Positions 27,940 to 37,067 of a stretch of 64,000 nucleotides of DNA are shown one piece after another. This DNA comes from Leptospira ilyithenensis. GTDB lineage: Bacteria > Spirochaetota > Leptospiria > Leptospirales > Leptospiraceae. The stretch spans positions 1 through 64,000 of the forward strand of contig NZ_RQHV01000001.1 in assembly GCF_004771005.1 (NCBI RefSeq), in the 5' to 3' direction. A program made the translations under genes and the position numbers. Numbering within the stretch: the stretch's first letter is position 1; each line of letters opens with the position of its first letter. The notes below the pieces were generated by a model, which saw nothing but the letters and a program-made list of their open reading frames with translations, searched no databases and was not told where the DNA came from.

Positions 27940-28736
27940 CCGGCAGCACTCTCTTCTTGGTTCAGATAAAGGTCTTTACCGCCCTTTTTCATCACATCAA
28001 AGATATGCATTTGTTTTTGATCCACACGAGTTCCAATATCATAGATTGCATCCGTAAAATCGGCACCTTCCAGATTGGCACCGGCAAGTTTTGCAAAACG
28101 AAGATCGGCACCCCGAAAATTAGCATTCATTAAATTGGCACCATTGAAAAAGGAAGCTTTCAGATTGGCACCGGAAAAATTGGCACCTACGAAACTGGAA
28201 TTTTGAAGGAATGCATTGTGAAGGTCGGCATTGGAAAAATCAACACCGTTGAAGTTTTCCTTTTCTAACATAACACTGGATAAGCTGGCTTCTCTTAGAT
28301 GACCTTGGGTTTGCAGAAGATCCATAGCTTTCGCTTTGGTGACTCTTTTTTCAGGAGGAACTCCCCCGCCCTTTTCCCAATCCTCCACAGCTTTTTTCAA
28401 AGCGGCAACAGCAGACTCCGGATAATTTTTTCTTCTTTCGGGAAACTCAAACAAAGTCTCCAGTGTATCGGGTGTTAAAGTACGAAGATCTTCTATCTTT
28501 TTGCCTTTGGCATACTCTGTTGCCATAGCAAGCGCTACAATTCCAAATCCACAGCCAGTGGTTGTGTAACTTGCGTCTTCAATGATGGATTCGGGAGAAA
28601 CTTTGAGATAAATGCGGTAACCGTCTCCGCAACCTGTATTTCGGTAATAGGAGACTACATTCGCGTCTTCCATCTCACGGTAATTCAACCTCTGGTCGTT
28701 GATTTCCTTATATCTTGCAAAGTCCATCACAGCCAT
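27936..28736 (-). CDS. IscU/NifU-like N-domain fused to pentapeptide repeats
   Basis: Residues 1-125 or so align by eye with the iron-sulfur scaffold IscU/NifU: 'YYRNTGCGDGYRIYLKV' (C38, D40 when counted from the first ATG at 28742) and 'TTTGCGFGIVALAMATEYA' (C64). The third ligand region, where IscU has His-Cys, reads 'RKNYPESAVAALKKAV', so that pair is missing. After a linker, residues 158-235 are a right-handed pentapeptide-repeat helix (A-(D/N)-L/F-x-x units). ATG at 28736 is preferred because AGGGGG has better spacing there. It is unlikely to be a normal cluster scaffold. It follows rho and rpmE. Confidence 0.75.
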   Translation of the reverse strand: MAVMDFARYKEINDQRLNYREMEDANVVSYYRNTGCGDGYRIYLKVSPESIIEDASYTTTGCGFGIVALAMATEYAKGKKIEDLRTLTPDTLETLFEFPERRKNYPESAVAALKKAVEDWEKGGGVPPEKRVTKAKAMDLLQTQGHLREASLSSVMLEKENFNGVDFSNADLHNAFLQNSSFVGANFSGANLKASFFNGANLMNANFRGADLRFAKLAGANLEGADFTDAIYDIGTRVDQKQMHIFDVMKKGGKDLYLNQEESAAG

Positions 28737-28772
28737 TGGCATATCCCCCTAGAGATGATCTGAAATTTAGAC

Positions 28773-28786
28773 AGGTCGAAAGACCT
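28773..28786 (-). terminator. Hairpin between rpmE and the IscU-like gene
   Basis: AGGTC (28773-28777) and GACCT (28782-28786) form a 5-bp stem with a four-base loop (GAAA on the plus strand). It lies 4 bases after the rpmE stop on the minus strand and has no clear T run, so it may be a partial terminator or a processing hairpin. Confidence 0.35.
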
Positions 28787-28789
28787 ATC

Positions 28790-28990
28790 TTACTTCATTT
28801 TATATTTTTTCTTAAATTTGTCTACCCGACCTGCAGTATCTAAAACTTTAGATTTTCCTGTAAAGAACGGGTGGCAGTTGGAGCAAATCTCCACACTGAT
28901 ATCGCCAGCAGACGACCGTGTTTCGATCACATTGCCACAAGCACATTTGATTTTTGCAGAAACGTATTTTGGGTGGATGTCAGTCTTCAT
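28790..28990 (-). CDS. rpmE: 50S ribosomal protein L31
   Basis: The 66-residue protein is the zinc-containing form of L31. Four cysteines lie in 'KCACGN' and 'CSNCHPF'. It begins '[16 protein letters not shown]' and has '[19 protein letters not shown]', which match the family. It lies just downstream of rho, a pairing common in bacteria. Confidence 0.95.
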   Translation of the reverse strand: MKTDIHPKYVSAKIKCACGNVIETRSSAGDISVEICSNCHPFFTGKSKVLDTAGRVDKFKKKYKMK

Positions 28991-29004
28991 ATTGGCGCCT
29001 TTCG

Positions 29005-30411
29005 TTAATTAGTGTTCATACTTGCCAAAAACTGGTCATTCGTTTTGGCAGATCGCATTTTTTCGATCAATAGTTCCATACTTTCCGTGATGCTCATGGG
29101 AGAAAGTACTTTTCGGAGGATAAAAACACGGGTAAGAACATCTGCCGGAAGAAGCAGTTCTTCCTTTCTGGTTCCGGAACGATTGATGTCAATGGCAGGA
29201 AAAATCCGTTTGTCTGCGAGTTTTCGGTCCAGATGGATTTCCATATTTCCCGTTCCTTTGAACTCCTCGAAAATCACCTCGTCCATTCGGGAACCGGTAT
29301 CAATGAGCGCAGTTGCGATGATGGTAAGAGATCCACCCTCTTCGATATTTCTAGCCGCACCGAAAAAACGTTTCGGTTTATGAAGTGCATTTGAGTCAAC
29401 ACCACCGGAAAGAATCTTTCCCGATGTGGGAACGACTTGGTTGTAAGCGCGGGCAAGTCTTGTGATCGAGTCGAGAAGGATCACAACATCCCTTCCGTGT
29501 TCCACAAGCCGTTTTGCCTTTTCAATAACCATCTCGGCCACTTGGACGTGTCTTTGTGCCGGCTCGTCAAAAGTAGAGCTGACCACCTCGCCTTTTACAT
29601 GGCGGGCCATATCGGTTACTTCTTCCGGGCGTTCGTCAATAAGGAGGACGATTAGAAAAATTTCAGGGTGGTTTCGGGTAATCGCATTGGCAATCGACTG
29701 CATCAGAACCGTCTTACCGGTTCTAGGTGGTGCTACGATCAGCGCTCTTTGCCCTTTTCCAATAGGACACATCAAATCCATGACTCTAGTGTCCAAATGG
29801 CTCGGGTCGAATTCCATATTGATTTTTTCGTTCGGATAAAGAGGAGTGAGGTTATCAAAAAGATTTCTTTTTTGAGCCACGTCAACCGGATAACCGTTGA
29901 TAGACTCCACACGAAGCATGGCAAAAAATCTTTCCGCTTCTTTAGGAGGACGAATGAGTCCCTCTACCGTATCTCCCGTCCGAAGGCCGAAAAGTTTGAT
30001 CTGAGAAGGAGAAACATAAATATCATCCGGACCTGGCACATAATTATAGTCAGGTGAACGAAGGAAACCGTATCCGTCGGGGAGTTTTTCCATTACCCCG
30101 GCAGCATGCACTTGTCCGTCTTTTTCCGTTTGCGCTTGGAGAAGTGCAAACATCAGGTTTTGTTTTTTCAAACCATGTGTATTTTCAACACCGAGACCTT
30201 TGGCAAGATCTGCCAGCTCGTTGATATTTTTTTTCTTAAGTTCGACTAAGTCGAGTGCGGGAGGAATCGGTCCTTCGTATTGGCGGCGTTTTTTCTTGAA
30301 TTGTTTAGGAGGTTCGTTACCGGACTCGTCTTGGTCCATGATGCCGTTGGAAAATTCAGGTTGTTCTTCAGGGGTGGAATATTGTAGTTCGTCTTGTTTG
30401 CGTGATGCCAT
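29005..30411 (-). CDS. rho: Transcription termination factor Rho
   Basis: Rho is a hexameric RNA-dependent ATPase that ends transcription. The 468-residue protein has a charged N-terminal extension (about 45 residues, '[13 protein letters not shown]'), Rho N-domain helices ('[19 protein letters not shown]'), a cold-shock-like RNA-binding fold ('[16 protein letters not shown]'), Walker A '[12 protein letters not shown]', Walker B '[15 protein letters not shown]' and the C-terminal '[16 protein letters not shown]'. All core residues are present. rpmE follows in the same direction after 14 bases. Confidence 0.95.
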   Translation of the reverse strand: MASRKQDELQYSTPEEQPEFSNGIMDQDESGNEPPKQFKKKRRQYEGPIPPALDLVELKKKNINELADLAKGLGVENTHGLKKQNLMFALLQAQTEKDGQVHAAGVMEKLPDGYGFLRSPDYNYVPGPDDIYVSPSQIKLFGLRTGDTVEGLIRPPKEAERFFAMLRVESINGYPVDVAQKRNLFDNLTPLYPNEKINMEFDPSHLDTRVMDLMCPIGKGQRALIVAPPRTGKTVLMQSIANAITRNHPEIFLIVLLIDERPEEVTDMARHVKGEVVSSTFDEPAQRHVQVAEMVIEKAKRLVEHGRDVVILLDSITRLARAYNQVVPTSGKILSGGVDSNALHKPKRFFGAARNIEEGGSLTIIATALIDTGSRMDEVIFEEFKGTGNMEIHLDRKLADKRIFPAIDINRSGTRKEELLLPADVLTRVFILRKVLSPMSITESMELLIEKMRSAKTNDQFLASMNTN

Positions 30412-30559
30412 AGAAAATTTTACATAACTGTAGATTTTTTAGAATTTTGATTAAGGGAATACCATTGTGCAAAGAAGGAATGCTAGTGAAACAAACAGCG
30501 AAGTTGAAGTAAATGTTTTACTATATGGTAAGGAAAACTTCGGTCTTTAAAGGAATACG

Positions 30560-31906
30560 TCAACGCCTTTTTTTTGTCTTTTTAATAAGTTTCGATTTCT
30601 TAGGAGAAGTTTTTGGTTTTTTGCCCGAAATGGGAGGAGAAACCTTGGCTTTTTTACTCGGTTTTCCTTTCGGTTTTTGAATTTTTTTCGAGCTACTTTC
30701 CTTTTTAGTTCCCGTTTTTGCTTTGTCTTTCACTGGAACGGGGCTCACCTCCGCACGTTTTCTGGGAATCGGTTTCTTTTTTTCCGAATCCGTTTCTTTG
30801 AATCTTTCCTGTATCTTAAGGTATTTGATTCTGTTTTGCAAAGTCGTACGGGGAAGACCTAGATCCGAAGCCGCATGAGAAATATTGTTTCTGTTTTTCT
30901 TAAGAGTCTCATGAATATAAACCGACTCAATTTCTTCTAAAATCCGTTCCAAAGGATATTTGGAAGAGAACGCCTCTTCCAAACTTGGAAAGATATTTCC
31001 GGAAGAGGAAACGGATTCCAACCGGGAGGAGAGATGTGAAAACTGATAAAGAAATCCTACGATCTTTTTTTCCTTTCTAAGAGTTACGATTCTAACAAGA
31101 GAATCTAACTCCCGTACGATGGTCTGCAATTGATACACGGAATGATCTTTGGATTCGATCTCCAAATCGTTTTCTTTCAAATATTTTGCAAACAAATCCC
31201 GGTTCAGATCTCTTAAAAATCTTTCGGCTACCTGAACAGAGTCTTTGAAAAAAGGAATCGGAAGTACATTTTTTTCAAACGCTTCATTATAAAATACGCT
31301 ATTGCCGGCAACATCCGTGGAAAGAAGTCCGTCCGGAAAATTGGATAAAATCAACTCCATATACCAATGGATGGAATCCTGGGAGTCTCTTTTTTTTTCT
31401 TGTTTGGCAGCTATTTCCTCAAGACGGGGATCTCTTTTGTCTGAAGAATCCAATTTGGAAAATTCGGCAAGGAATCTGGGTTTGTCCCAAAACTCTTTTC
31501 TGTTTCCTTCATGATCGAGAACCGGAATCCGATTCGAATCCCGAAAAAAGTTCAAGATATTCTCATTCAAATCCTTTTCCAGGATTTCAGTAGGAATGAA
31601 TTCATAATCTTCCCGGCCTTGGCCTAGATCAGCTAACTCTTGCAATACGCGTTCTTTTGCAATCAGTCCGAGCAAAATCCCTTCGGCATTTACTACAGGT
31701 AAATGACTCGCCTTGGTCAAAAGAAAATGTTTATAGATCGACTCTATCTTCACTTTCGGGTCATCCTGTGCGAATTCCCCGGGGTGAAAATCTAAATTTT
31801 TAGTTTTCTCGAATGGATTGTCGTTTTGTTTTGTGGTTGTACTGCCAAACAGGTTCCGCCCAAACATTAGCAGCAGTTTGGTAACCTTCGGGAATTTCCT
31901 TTCCAT
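30560..31906 (-). CDS. CBS-PAS-Fis-type HTH regulator with lysine-rich tail
   Basis: The 448-residue protein has a CBS-like region (about 45-100, 'THLPVVNAEG'-type 'SHLPVVNAEGILLGLIA'), a PAS domain (about 190-300, 'FPDGLLSTDVAGNSVFYNE'), a Fis-type helix-turn-helix (about 318-366, 'NISHAASDLGLPRTTLQNR') and a tail from about 370 to the end, one third Lys with Pro/Ser repeats like histone H1. There is no AAA+ domain, unlike NtrC-type activators. The ATG at 31906 overlaps the exported-protein gene at 31800; an ATG at 31867 is also possible. It is likely a DNA-binding sensor of adenine nucleotides or redox. Confidence 0.7.
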   Translation of the reverse strand: MERKFPKVTKLLLMFGRNLFGSTTTKQNDNPFEKTKNLDFHPGEFAQDDPKVKIESIYKHFLLTKASHLPVVNAEGILLGLIAKERVLQELADLGQGREDYEFIPTEILEKDLNENILNFFRDSNRIPVLDHEGNRKEFWDKPRFLAEFSKLDSSDKRDPRLEEIAAKQEKKRDSQDSIHWYMELILSNFPDGLLSTDVAGNSVFYNEAFEKNVLPIPFFKDSVQVAERFLRDLNRDLFAKYLKENDLEIESKDHSVYQLQTIVRELDSLVRIVTLRKEKKIVGFLYQFSHLSSRLESVSSSGNIFPSLEEAFSSKYPLERILEEIESVYIHETLKKNRNNISHAASDLGLPRTTLQNRIKYLKIQERFKETDSEKKKPIPRKRAEVSPVPVKDKAKTGTKKESSSKKIQKPKGKPSKKAKVSPPISGKKPKTSPKKSKLIKKTKKRR

Positions 31907-32438
31907 GAGATAAAAAGGAAAGCAGCGAATACATTATGGAACGTTTGTAAGTATGCAAGGACATGTGGTAGTTGCCAGAGATATAGAACTCTTTCGCATG
32001 ATCCTTTTCGCTCTTTGCCATGATTAAGTATCTTTGGATTTTCTCTCTGGTATCCCATTCCATTTTTTTGCCGGAAGCTTTTTCTTCCGATTCTACCAAG
32101 AGAAAGCTGCCCTGTGCCTTTTCATAAATATCTTGGGATTTTTCTTCCAAATCAATGCAAAGTTTTCTGGAAGCAAAAGCAAGCTCGCCTTCCGCAATGG
32201 AGAGAGTTTTTTCCATTCGGATTTTTTCACCTATCCGGTATGCATCTTCCACTTCCGAACGAACTGTACTGAGAGTATTTCTTTCCGACTCTTCCGGCAG
32301 AGATAGAGTTTCTTTGACATCAAAAACAAGTCCGATCTTTTGATCGAATTGTTTCTTTCTCTCTCTGGAAGAAAGAGTGGTCTTTCCTAAAAGAGAGAGA
32401 GAAAGAATGAAGGCCAGAGCAAGGGTTACAGTACGCAT
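31800..32438 (-). CDS. Exported protein, unknown
   Basis: The 212-residue protein has a signal peptide ('RTVTLALAFILSLSLLGKT') and a helical, charged mature part ('KEFYISGNYHMSLHTYKRS' suggests a TPR-like repeat). No known family is recognised. It starts 3 bases after the stop of a larger exported-protein gene and may share its pathway. Its 3' end overlaps the regulator at 30560 by about 107 bases if that starts at 31906. Confidence 0.65.
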   Translation of the reverse strand: MRTVTLALAFILSLSLLGKTTLSSRERKKQFDQKIGLVFDVKETLSLPEESERNTLSTVRSEVEDAYRIGEKIRMEKTLSIAEGELAFASRKLCIDLEEKSQDIYEKAQGSFLLVESEEKASGKKMEWDTREKIQRYLIMAKSEKDHAKEFYISGNYHMSLHTYKRSIMYSLLSFLSHGKEIPEGYQTAANVWAEPVWQYNHKTKRQSIREN

Positions 32439-32441
32439 GAC

Positions 32442-33428
32442 TTATTTTTTAGGTTTCTCTTCGTAAGTAGCCTTACCTTGTTCATCAAACTTCGGTACTG
32501 CGGGAACGGATTCACGTTTTGCACCTTCGGTTTCTTTGATTTGCAAGTTGGCTTCTTGTAATAGATCCAAACGTTTTGAAGTAATGAATCCGTAATTATC
32601 ATCATGTTGTTCCAAAAGATCCAATGGTTTTGCATCGGGGTTTCCCGGAGGAGCTATAGCTCTTTCCATTCTTTTGTTTTCCATAAAGTTAATCAGAGTA
32701 TCTCTTACTTTCTCGTAGTTTCTTTGTTTTTCTTCATTACGAGCGTCTTTGATATCATCCAAAGAACGATATTGGTATTCCGGCTTATCCTCATCGGGAG
32801 TTTTGGAATAAATCATCGAAAGGATCGCAAATCTTTTCGCACGTCTAAGTGTCAAAATTCCCTCTTTATAAAGAGTTAATTTATAACGGTATTGGTGCGG
32901 GCTGGAATTGAGTCCTGTCGTATATAGATCTTCTGCGGAACGAAGGTCGCGAAATCCTAGTCGAAGGAGTGCCTTGGAAGAATTGTCATTGGAACGGATG
33001 ATGGCAGGTGCCGCAGATTCCAATAGAGCCCTAGCATCTTCTATATATCTTTGAAGAGTAACTTCGTATATGGTTTTCAATTCCCCTTGAGCACCACGCA
33101 ACTGACGGAATGCGTAGGAATAATTACTTTGCAAATACCACATGTTTCCGCTAAAGTCCGTTTGGTTGGCGGCCTTGAGCATTTTGAAGTAATCGTTACT
33201 TTCCAGATTTTTTTTATCAGGTGCCGCAGTAGTTGTTCCTGCGGCAGGCGCCACCGCGTCCTCTTGGGGAGGTGAGAGGTTACTCAGACATATGTTGATA
33301 AAATTAATGTTTTCTTTATTTTCAAAAATCAAAATCCCCAAGTTTGTTTGTTCGGGGGACACAGCACTCAAATGCGAGATGTGCAAGCTCGCAAGTGCGA
33401 CAAAGAGTATAAATTTCCATTTTCCCAT
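32442..33428 (-). CDS. Exported protein, unknown (paired with 31800)
   Basis: The 328-residue protein has a signal peptide ('KWKFILFVALASLHISHLS') and an Ala/Pro/Thr-rich linker near 55-75, then long helical segments with Arg and Leu ('ALLRLGFRDLRSAEDLYT', 'KEGILTLRRAKRFAILS'). It ends in a Lys-rich tail. It probably lies in the periplasm or on the outer surface. No domain is recognised. It precedes the 212-residue exported-protein gene by 3 bases. Confidence 0.65.
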   Translation of the reverse strand: MGKWKFILFVALASLHISHLSAVSPEQTNLGILIFENKENINFINICLSNLSPPQEDAVAPAAGTTTAAPDKKNLESNDYFKMLKAANQTDFSGNMWYLQSNYSYAFRQLRGAQGELKTIYEVTLQRYIEDARALLESAAPAIIRSNDNSSKALLRLGFRDLRSAEDLYTTGLNSSPHQYRYKLTLYKEGILTLRRAKRFAILSMIYSKTPDEDKPEYQYRSLDDIKDARNEEKQRNYEKVRDTLINFMENKRMERAIAPPGNPDAKPLDLLEQHDDNYGFITSKRLDLLQEANLQIKETEGAKRESVPAVPKFDEQGKATYEEKPKK

Positions 33429-33480
33429 AGCTCTACCTTGTTTACTATATCGGTGCTATGGGAAAAACCTAGAAATTTTT

Positions 33481-34707
33481 TTAGATTTTTTGAATGCGTT
33501 CTATGGCAGAAAGCACATCTTCCCTCTTTCCGAAGGCGGAAAGTCGGAAATATCCCTCTCCAGCGGGTCCAAATCCCGATCCGGGGGTTCCTACAATCTG
33601 TGCTTTGGAAAGAAGTTCGTCAAAAAACTCCCAAGATTTCAGGTTTCTGGGAGTTTTCAGCCAAATATAAGGAGCGTTCAGTCCTCCGAAGATTTTATAG
33701 CCGCTCGCTCCCAAACCTTCCCGGATGAGGCGCGCATTCTCCATATAATAGGAAATTTGTTCCCCGATTTCCTTTTGGCCTTGGGCGGAAAAGACCGCTT
33801 CAGCTCCTTTTTGAGTCACATAAGAAACTCCGTTGAACTTGGTAGTATGGCGACGGCTCCAAAGGGAATTGAAGCTGATTTCCTCTCCTTTGGATGTTTT
33901 GCCTTTCAGTTCTTTAGGAATCACAATGTAGGCGCAACGTGTGCCCGTAAACCCCGCCGTTTTGGAAAAAGAGCGAAATTCGATCGCAACTTCTTTTGCT
34001 CCTTCGATTTCATAGATGGACTTCGGAATCGTAGGATCTTGGATAAAAGACTCGTAAGCAGAATCGAAAAGAATGATGCTGCCCGATTTATGCGCAAAAG
34101 CAACCCACTCCGCCAAACGCTCTTTAGTTGCAACCATCCCGGTAGGATTGTTCGGATAACATAGATAGATGATGTCCGCCTTTTCTTTAGGAAATTCAGG
34201 TTCAAAATTGTTTGCTTCCGTTGCAGGCATATAGACAATATTTTCATAATGTCCGTGGGCATTCACTTCACCGGTTCTACCTGCCATCACATTCGTATCC
34301 ACATAAACGGGATAAACCGGATCAACCACCGCTATCTTGCTATCCAATGAAAATATCTCCTGGATATTTCCCGCATCGCATTTGGATCCGTCGGAAACAA
34401 AAACTTCATCTTCGGAAATTTTCACTCCCCGTTTTGTATAATCGTGTTCAATGATTTTATTAATTAAAAAACTGTAACCTTGTTCGGGACCATAACCATG
34501 AAATCCTCCGGGGGTTCCCATTTCTTTTGCAGCTTCCACCATCGCATTTACGATGGAAGGCACCAAAGGAAGGGTTACGTCACCGATTCCCAAACGAATG
34601 ATTCGTTTGTCAGCATTTGCATCCGAATATGCCTTTACTCTTCTTCCAATCTCAGGAAATAGATAACCTGCTTTGAGTTTTAAGTAGTTTTCATTGATCC
34701 GAGTCAT
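33481..34707 (-). CDS. dapL: LL-diaminopimelate aminotransferase
   Basis: DapL converts tetrahydrodipicolinate directly to LL-diaminopimelate, a short lysine/peptidoglycan route found in plants, chlamydiae and Leptospira. The 408-residue protein starts at the ATG at 34707 ('[19 protein letters not shown]'), the family's usual N-terminus; the longer frame overlaps DUF2203 further. It has '[15 protein letters not shown]' and the PLP lysine in '[17 protein letters not shown]'. It overlaps the DUF2203 gene by 17 bases. Confidence 0.93.
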   Translation of the reverse strand: MTRINENYLKLKAGYLFPEIGRRVKAYSDANADKRIIRLGIGDVTLPLVPSIVNAMVEAAKEMGTPGGFHGYGPEQGYSFLINKIIEHDYTKRGVKISEDEVFVSDGSKCDAGNIQEIFSLDSKIAVVDPVYPVYVDTNVMAGRTGEVNAHGHYENIVYMPATEANNFEPEFPKEKADIIYLCYPNNPTGMVATKERLAEWVAFAHKSGSIILFDSAYESFIQDPTIPKSIYEIEGAKEVAIEFRSFSKTAGFTGTRCAYIVIPKELKGKTSKGEEISFNSLWSRRHTTKFNGVSYVTQKGAEAVFSAQGQKEIGEQISYYMENARLIREGLGASGYKIFGGLNAPYIWLKTPRNLKSWEFFDELLSKAQIVGTPGSGFGPAGEGYFRLSAFGKREDVLSAIERIQKI

Positions 34708-35062
34708 TTTTTTCCTCTTTCGATTCTTCAATTAATTTTCGGGAACGAAATCCGTCGTTATATCCATGTTCGTATAACACGTCTTCTTCGCCCCAAGTCC
34801 AACAATAATAACCTTTTCCATTATCAAAATCAACGAGCCATAACCCTTTCACATCCAGATCGAGAGCTAAAATTTCATTGGACCAAGCTTGGACCAAGAC
34901 GGAAATCTCGTCTTCTTTTGCTTCCAGCACATTCTCGGGAAAAACTTTGTTTCTGATTTCATCTGCAAGTTTACTGGATTTAATATAATAGTCTCTTGTA
35001 ATTTCCCTTACTAAAGGAAGCACTTCTTTCGCTTCCGCCAAATTCCAGATACGTTTTGTCAT
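34691..35062 (-). CDS. DUF2203 family protein
   Basis: The 123-residue protein starts '[20 protein letters not shown]', the DUF2203 signature N-terminus, and contains '[19 protein letters not shown]', the conserved aromatic block. It ends in an acidic, Lys-rich tail. The function is unknown. The ATG at 35062 is chosen because the longer frame overlaps pyrB. It is in one run with pyrB upstream and dapL downstream. Confidence 0.8.
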   Translation of the reverse strand: MTKRIWNLAEAKEVLPLVREITRDYYIKSSKLADEIRNKVFPENVLEAKEDEISVLVQAWSNEILALDLDVKGLWLVDFDNGKGYYCWTWGEEDVLYEHGYNDGFRSRKLIEESKEEKNDSDQ

Positions 35063-35069
35063 GATAGGT

Positions 35070-36011
35070 TTATTTCTTTTCTCCGAAAGGAACACCTAAG
35101 CTCAGACAAAGAAGAGCCATCCTGACTACCACACCGTATTTCGCCTGACGGAAGTAAGCTGCATTTGGCAAGTCGTCAACGTCCGTTGACAACTCATTCA
35201 CACGAGGGAGAGGATGAAGTATGGTCGTATCTTTTTTGGAAGCAAGAACCAGTTCTTTGTTCACTTTATAGATATCTTTTAATTTTTCATATTCTTTGTG
35301 ATCGGCAAATCTTTCCTCTTGGATACGGGTCACATAGGCTACGTCCGATTCCCAAAATGCTTTGATGTCCGTCGTTTCTTCCCAAGTCATGGGGAAACCG
35401 GTTAAGTTCTTTTTATAATTTTCAGGCAGTTTCAATTCCTCGGGAGAAATCAAATAGAGATGAACTTTGTAATGTCTGAGCAGATTGATCAGGGAGTGAA
35501 TCGTCCTTCCATATTTTAAGTCTCCGATAAACGCGATACTTAAACCCTCGATTTTGCCTTTTTCGGAAATGATTGTGTACAAATCCAAGATCGCTTGAGT
35601 GGGATGTTGCCCTGCTCCGTCACCTGCATTGATCACAGGGATGGAAACGGCGCCTGCTGCGATTCGGGAAGACCCTTCCACAGGATGACGAATCACTGCA
35701 ATGTCCGTGTATGCTTCAATCATCTTCATTGTATCATAGAGGGTTTCTCCTTTGGAGATGGAAGAGAATTGAAACCCGACTGTGGAGACAATTCGTCCGC
35801 CTAACCTTTCCATGGCCGCTTCAAAAGAAAACCGGGTTCTGGTAGATGCCTCAAAAAAAAGAGAGGCGAGTAACTTTCCATTCAAAATGCCGAAGGCTTC
35901 CCCCGATTCGTGGAGCTTTTGCATGATTTTTGTTTTTTCGATCAGAAAATCTAAATCTTCTTTTGAGAATTGGAGGGCATCGAGAATGTTCCGGTGGGAA
36001 TAAGAATACAT
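35070..36011 (-). CDS. pyrB: Aspartate carbamoyltransferase catalytic chain
   Basis: PyrB makes N-carbamoyl-aspartate for pyrimidine synthesis. The protein shows the carbamoyl-phosphate motif '[19 protein letters not shown]' and '[12 protein letters not shown]', '[13 protein letters not shown]' and '[10 protein letters not shown]'. The ATG at 36011 ('[15 protein letters not shown]') fits the family better than the TTG at 36032. There is no regulatory subunit gene nearby. The divergent thioesterase starts 69 bases away. Confidence 0.93.
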   Translation of the reverse strand: MYSYSHRNILDALQFSKEDLDFLIEKTKIMQKLHESGEAFGILNGKLLASLFFEASTRTRFSFEAAMERLGGRIVSTVGFQFSSISKGETLYDTMKMIEAYTDIAVIRHPVEGSSRIAAGAVSIPVINAGDGAGQHPTQAILDLYTIISEKGKIEGLSIAFIGDLKYGRTIHSLINLLRHYKVHLYLISPEELKLPENYKKNLTGFPMTWEETTDIKAFWESDVAYVTRIQEERFADHKEYEKLKDIYKVNKELVLASKKDTTILHPLPRVNELSTDVDDLPNAAYFRQAKYGVVVRMALLCLSLGVPFGEKK

Positions 36012-36079
36012 ATGGCGGAAATCTTTTACCAAGGGTTTTTGGTATCGAATAAATCGAAAACAAAATTTTACTGGTCAGT

Positions 36080-36502
36080 ATGTCCGACCAGATTTTGACC
36101 AAAATTGCTTCCATGGACCTAGTGACCCAACACCTAGTCCAGCCAGACGATCTAAATTACCACAACAACCTATTTGGGGGTAAAATGCTCTCCTGGATCG
36201 ATGAGGGAATGGCGATGTTTGCCATGATGAAAATCAATTATACGAATATTGTCACCGTAAGCATGGACAATGTAGTGTTTCGCTCCCCCGCACGCGCAGG
36301 AGACATTATCCAAATTTATGGCAAAATCATCAAAACGGGAAAATCCTCGGTCACGGTCAAAACACTCGCGATCTCCAACAACCCGCAAACGGGAAAATTG
36401 GCCGAAGTGATCGAAAGTGAAATCAGCTATGTTTGTTTGGATGACAAAGGAAAACCCTACTTCCATTTTCGAAATTTCAAAATCCAGAGCGAAAAGCCAT
36501 AA
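36080..36502 (+). CDS. Acyl-CoA thioesterase (YciA-type hotdog fold)
   Basis: The 140-residue protein is a single hotdog domain with 'QPDDLNYHNNLFGGKMLSW', 'MDNVVFRSPARAGDIIQIY' and 'GKSSVTVKTLAIS', typical of YciA-like acyl-CoA thioesterases. The conserved Asn and Asp in 'NLFGGKMLSWIDE' match the active site. The dispersed element starts only 3 bases after its stop. Confidence 0.85.
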   Translation: MSDQILTKIASMDLVTQHLVQPDDLNYHNNLFGGKMLSWIDEGMAMFAMMKINYTNIVTVSMDNVVFRSPARAGDIIQIYGKIIKTGKSSVTVKTLAISNNPQTGKLAEVIESEISYVCLDDKGKPYFHFRNFKIQSEKP

Positions 36503-36505
36503 GCC

Positions 36506-36702
36506 AAAAAGGCGAACTTATTTCAAAAAAAAATCCGGGAAGCTGAAAGAAACAGGAAAGAACGCATAATGTGTGCTATTTGGAGCGCATTGGGTGGCGG
36601 GTGGTTAACACCCCACCCAATGTCGATAGGGCGGGGATAGTATTCTAAAAACCCCTCCCCCACGCCAGGGATCGCAGCGGAAATCCTTTCCCGAAGGGAA
36701 AG
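36506..36702 (+). repeat. Dispersed 3' element, copy C
   Basis: Core AAAAAGGCGAACTT at 36506-36519, then a perfect 9-bp stem ATTGGGTGG (36589-36597) with CCACCCAAT (36613-36621), then GTCGATAGGGCGGGGATA shared with copy B. Further on, CTTTCCC (36686-36692) pairs with GGGAAAG (36696-36702) around GAA. Copies B and C also share a CGAGGCGCCC block (near 36768-36777 here). No gene is seen between 36503 and 37067. Confidence 0.75.
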
Positions 36703-36905
36703 ATTTGGAGCGAAGAGCCCGGTCGGGAACTAAAATCCCATCCGGCTCCATCTAACATATCCGAGGCGCCCACCAAACAAAAAACTGTTTACTATTCTAT
36801 TCTTAAAAACAGATGAGGTGGTTCCGGCGGTGACTTGAAACACATCTTTGGATTAACGTGAGTTTTAAAAAGTTAGTTGGTTAAAGATTTACGTGCTCCT
36901 TGATT

Positions 36906-36963
36906 AGACTTGCAAGCAAGTCTGTGAATTTGGACTACCGCATTCGCTTGCCGTCCAATTCAC
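36906..36963. repeat. Tandem inverted repeats in the 36.5-37.1 kb gap
   Basis: AGACTTGC/GCAAGTCT (36906-36923) has 8-bp arms around AA. GTGAATTTGGAC (36924-36935) pairs with GTCCAATTCAC (36953-36963) with one bulged base. Further short inverted repeats run on to 37060 and no reading frame is seen. The stretch lies 3' of ubiX (stop 37068). It is probably a structured intergenic repeat or terminator. Confidence 0.55.
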
Positions 36964-37067
36964 ATTCTCGCTTCCTATGGGTCGCTGCGAATGACCATTG
37001 ATAGTCGAGTTCGCCCGTCGTAACACGGAGGTTACGCGGGCAGGAGCGTGGCAAGCGTAGCGCTCGC

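Noticed and set aside
33292..34164. 290-codon plus-strand frame opposite dapL
   Set aside because: Cysteine/phenylalanine-rich translation typical of a reverse-strand shadow; dapL is complete.
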